In this document: positions 61,655-64,000 of the stretch, in pieces
Position numbering within the stretch: the stretch's first letter is position 1
How the letters are laid out: the number at the start of each line of letters is the position of its first letter
Assembly (NCBI GenBank): GCA_022561775.1
Contig: JADFQO010000003.1
Span: 1 to 64,000, forward strand
Origin: Myxococcales bacterium
Lineage (GTDB): Bacteria > Myxococcota_A > UBA9160 > SMWR01
Length of the DNA stretch: 64,000 bases
Direction of reading: 5' to 3'
Notes under the pieces: model-generated
Databases searched by the model: none
Told to the model about the DNA's origin: nothing
Seen by the model: the letters and a program-made list of their open reading frames with translations, nothing else
Position numbers and translations under genes: made by a program

Positions 61655-62464
61655 TCATTCGAACTGGCTTTCGCGCCAGCGGATCGCGGCACCGAGGCCG
61701 TCGCGTTCCCGCACTTCGTCGAATTTCCGGGAAGTCTCGGTTACGGTGCCGTCGAGAATCGCGCCGCTCTCGACCCCGTAGCGCAGGGCCTCGCGAAATC
61801 CCGCGATTTCTGCGCCGCGGTTGATCGAGGCCTTGGTGGTCTTGAGGCCCTCCAGCGAGATGGTTGCGACGCGGCGCGCGAAGCGCAGCGTTTCTTCTTC
61901 GAGCCGATCGTCCGGGAATACCCGATTGATCATTCCGACGCGGACGGCCTCTTCGGCGTCGATCAGATCGCCCGTGTAGAGCAGCTCGCGGGCCTTCTTC
62001 AATCCGACCAGCCAGGGCATGATCAGTGCGGGAGGCGAGCTGGAAAAACGGATTTCGGGCTCTCCGAACTTCGCGGTCTCCGAAGCGAAGGTCACGCAGC
62101 ACATCATCGCGAGTTCGCAGCTCCCGGCGAGACAATAGCCCCGCACCATCGCGATCACGGGCTTCGAACAATCCCAGGGGGTGAATTCGAACTCCAGGCA
62201 GTCGGTCAGCATGCGCCGCGCACCCATGGGGCCGCCTTCGGGATAGTGCTTGTCCCAGTCGAACTTGAGGTCGTAGCCCGCACCGAAGTTGGGCCCCTTG
62301 CCACTGAGCACGAGCACGTGGACTTCCGGATCCGCGTCCGCCTGCCCGATCGCCGAGGAGAGTTCTTCCATCAGGCCGGGATGGATCGCATTCATTGATT
62401 TGGGTCGATTGATCTGCAGCCGCGCGATCCGGTCGCGGACCTCGTACTCGATTTCGTTTGCCAT
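61655..62464 (-). CDS. Enoyl-CoA hydratase/isomerase family protein
   Basis: A 269-residue crotonase-fold enzyme. Motifs are INRPKSMNAIHPGLMEEL, the oxyanion-hole region GKGPNFGAGYDLKFDW, GYCLAGSCELAMMC (first catalytic Glu) and AKFGEPEIRF (second catalytic Glu), so both acidic residues of a hydratase are kept. Start ATG 62464 is preceded by GGTGGAG; a longer frame exists upstream but lacks a ribosome site. The substrate is unknown. The gene lies downstream of yhhQ on the same strand with a 115-base gap. Confidence 0.9.
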   Translation of the reverse strand: MANEIEYEVRDRIARLQINRPKSMNAIHPGLMEELSSAIGQADADPEVHVLVLSGKGPNFGAGYDLKFDWDKHYPEGGPMGARRMLTDCLEFEFTPWDCSKPVIAMVRGYCLAGSCELAMMCCVTFASETAKFGEPEIRFSSSPPALIMPWLVGLKKARELLYTGDLIDAEEAVRVGMINRVFPDDRLEEETLRFARRVATISLEGLKTTKASINRGAEIAGFREALRYGVESGAILDGTVTETSRKFDEVRERDGLGAAIRWRESQFE

Positions 62465-62579
62465 TTCGCTCCACCGCTTATGAAAATCCAGCGCCATTAT
62501 AACTGCTCTCGATCTCTTGGCATGCACGATCGCTTTGCCTGTGTGGGTAGCCCGACGCGCGTGGCAAGATGCCTGTCTT

Positions 62580-63368
62580 TCAACAGGCCTGCTCGGTGTC
62601 CGCTTCGTGTTCGAAGGTGGGGTCGATCTCGAGATAATCGCCGAGCCAGCGCACCCCGATGTAGAAGGGGAGGGTGTCGAGCAGCGCCACGCTGGCTTTG
62701 AACACGTAGCCCGATCCGATGAATACCCAGAGCTGCGGCCAGAGTGGCTCGCCGCCGTCGATTGGAAGGCCGCGAGCGTAGAAGTGCGTGATCGTAATGA
62801 CCGCGAAGGTATCCACGAACTGACTCACGAGTGTCGAGCCGTTGTTGCGGAGCCAGAGATGCCGCCCTTTGGTCAAGCGTTTCCAAAAGTGAAACAAAAA
62901 CACGTCACAGAATTGAGCGGCGAGGTAGGCGACCATCGACGCGACCACCGCACCCATCGTGAGCATGCGGATCCGGTAGAACGCAAAGTCATACGCATCC
63001 GCCGCCGGCAATCCCGTCGAAGCGTTCAACTCGGCAGCCGGCGGCAGAACTCCTCCGAGCCAGATGAAGAGCACGACCCAGAGATTCAGCAAGAGACCGA
63101 CCCATACCACGAAGCTCGCCCGACGGCGTCCGTAGAGTTCGCTGATGAAATCGGTGCAGAGAAATGTGATCGGATAGGGGAGGACGCCTATTGCCAGCGT
63201 CATGGGGATTCCGATTCCGAACCATTCGAACGAAAGGTCGATGAACCTGGACACTCCGAGGATGTTGAGCATGGTCATCGAGCCAAGGAAGATCCCGGCC
63301 AGGACGAGAAAAACGCGTTCGCGGCGGGCGTGTAACGCGGAAGCTTCGATCGAATGCAAGTGGCTCAC
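62580..63368 (-). CDS. yhhQ: Queuosine precursor transporter (YhhQ family)
   Basis: A 262-residue polytopic protein of the COG1738 family, taking up preQ0/preQ1 or queuine. About six membrane segments are visible; the family motifs GVLPYPITFLCTDFISELYGRRRA and NNGSTLVSQFVDTFAVITITHF are present. GTG 63368 overlaps the stop of the upstream gene by 4 bases (GTGA), which I prefer to ATG 63398. The C-terminal tail is acidic (EIDPTFEHEADTEQ). Confidence 0.92.
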   Translation of the reverse strand: MSHLHSIEASALHARRERVFLVLAGIFLGSMTMLNILGVSRFIDLSFEWFGIGIPMTLAIGVLPYPITFLCTDFISELYGRRRASFVVWVGLLLNLWVVLFIWLGGVLPPAAELNASTGLPAADAYDFAFYRIRMLTMGAVVASMVAYLAAQFCDVFLFHFWKRLTKGRHLWLRNNGSTLVSQFVDTFAVITITHFYARGLPIDGGEPLWPQLWVFIGSGYVFKASVALLDTLPFYIGVRWLGDYLEIDPTFEHEADTEQAC

Positions 63369-64000
63369 GGCGTCGAGGCCTTTCGGGCTTGGCGCCATTG
63401 CGCGCGTGTGTACTCGAGGTCGATGAGAATCCCGGATTGCAGCGGTCCGCCGAGTCGGAGGGCTCGCTCGAAACAATCGATCGCTTCGCGGTACTCGCCG
63501 CGAACCCGGTGGGCCTGCCCGGTCGATCGCAACCAGGTCTGGGTCTCGAGGCCTCTCGATCGAGCGAATTCGATCCAGCGCCCGGCGATCTCGTCGATCA
63601 GCTCGTGGAACACCGGTTCTCGTGAGATCGGTTCGAACCGTGGATCGGCTGAGAATCTCGCCATGTGGCCGAGGCTTCTATCTGCGGCTGCCCGCAGCTC
63701 TCTGACGGCGGTTTCTGCGTCTCGTTGCTGCGCGGCCAGCAGTGCGCGGTAGTAGGAGGCGTTCGCTCCGTTGGGGTATCGGAGGGCGCCGCTCCGGAGC
63801 AGCAGCACCTCCTCGTGCCACAGCGCGGCACGCGCGTGACTGCGAATCCCAAATCCGATCACCACGAGGGCGGTGCTGACGGCGACCAGCCCGTTCGCGA
63901 TCGACGTCCAGCGGATTCGGGCCTCGCGATCGGCAATCGTCGGCCACCAGCTCGCGCGAAATTCCGTCGCGGCCAATAGGGATCCACCGATCAGCCCGGG
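63365..64000 (-). CDS. C-terminal part of a TPR membrane protein (gene continues beyond the window)
   Basis: The frame is open to the window edge on the minus strand, giving 211 residues. It begins inside what may be a membrane segment (LIGGSLLA), then one clear segment (NGLVAVSTALVVIGFGI), then an outside helical-repeat region (LWHEEVLLLRSGALRYPNGANASYYRALL; HRVRGEYREAIDCFERALRLG) with at least two TPR-like repeats. The order of membrane segments followed by TPRs is like O-mannosyltransferase/TMTC-type or O-antigen ligase-type proteins, but the catalytic part is not visible. An in-frame TTG at 63976 is not a likely start. It overlaps yhhQ by 4 bases. Confidence 0.6.
   Translation of the reverse strand, partial: PGLIGGSLLAATEFRASWWPTIADREARIRWTSIANGLVAVSTALVVIGFGIRSHARAALWHEEVLLLRSGALRYPNGANASYYRALLAAQQRDAETAVRELRAAADRSLGHMARFSADPRFEPISREPVFHELIDEIAGRWIEFARSRGLETQTWLRSTGQAHRVRGEYREAIDCFERALRLGGPLQSGILIDLEYTRAQWRQARKASTP

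Overview
The window is GC-rich bacterial chromosome, densely packed, with most genes on the + strand. Many neighbours overlap by 4 bases (ATGA/GTGA/TTGA), so translation is tightly coupled. The gene set points to a Gram-negative bacterium of the former Deltaproteobacteria, probably Myxococcota or a related lineage. Evidence for this is a pilA-pilG-pilH-pilI-pilD order as in Myxococcus, DUF4388 proteins, a chemosensory cluster with a HEAT-repeat protein, and the orders rpmF-fabD-acpP-fabF-rpiB/glyA-nrdR-rib-nusB and lysS-lolC/E-lolD-bamA-ompH-lpxK-yicC-remA-gmk-spoT. The lineage is inferred. I see no transposase, integrase, prophage, rRNA or CRISPR array.

Layout. 1-3950: type IV pilus genes (pilin C-terminus, PilG-like, PilH/PilI ABC transporter, prepilin peptidase). 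3975-5492 (minus): tRNA-Gln behind gltX. 5640-8884: YceD, L32 and a short fatty-acid cluster (fabD, acpP, fabF). 9056-13989: a single reading frame joining RpiB to GlyA, then nrdR, ribD, ribH, nusB and an orphan M17 N-terminal domain. 14146-28696: a complete alternative chemosensory system (CheA, two CheW, a polytopic receptor, CheR, CheB, two CheY, plus DUF4388, zinc-ribbon/receiver, HEAT and GAF proteins) without flagellar genes. 28892-38160: LptE-like, holA, rpsT (minus), a TPR/zinc-ribbon membrane protein, a second DUF4388 protein, phoH (probably CTG start), ybeY, lnt, and prfB with an intact programmed +1 frameshift. 38157-47440: lysS and envelope biogenesis (LolC/E, LolD, BamA, OmpH, divergent LpxK). 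47657-51677: yicC, remA, gmk, spoT/rel.

51956-54536 is a YceI gene followed by a bufferin operon (precursor peptide, DUF692 oxidase, DUF2063 partner), a RiPP system for copper handling. 54767-61548 is an exosortase/EpsI fusion, then a good sigma-54 promoter, a 53-bp tandem repeat, a small secreted protein, a cysteine-rich PEP-CTERM protein and a large exported TPR protein whose CHAT protease domain has lost its catalytic His and Cys. 61655-64000 (minus) holds an enoyl-CoA hydratase, a YhhQ transporter and the end of a TPR membrane protein.

The most unusual points are the exosortase locus with its dead CHAT protein, the LpxK homologue without its P-loop lysine, the RpiB-GlyA fusion, the expanded chemosensory system, and membrane or periplasmic extensions on LolC/E and BamA.
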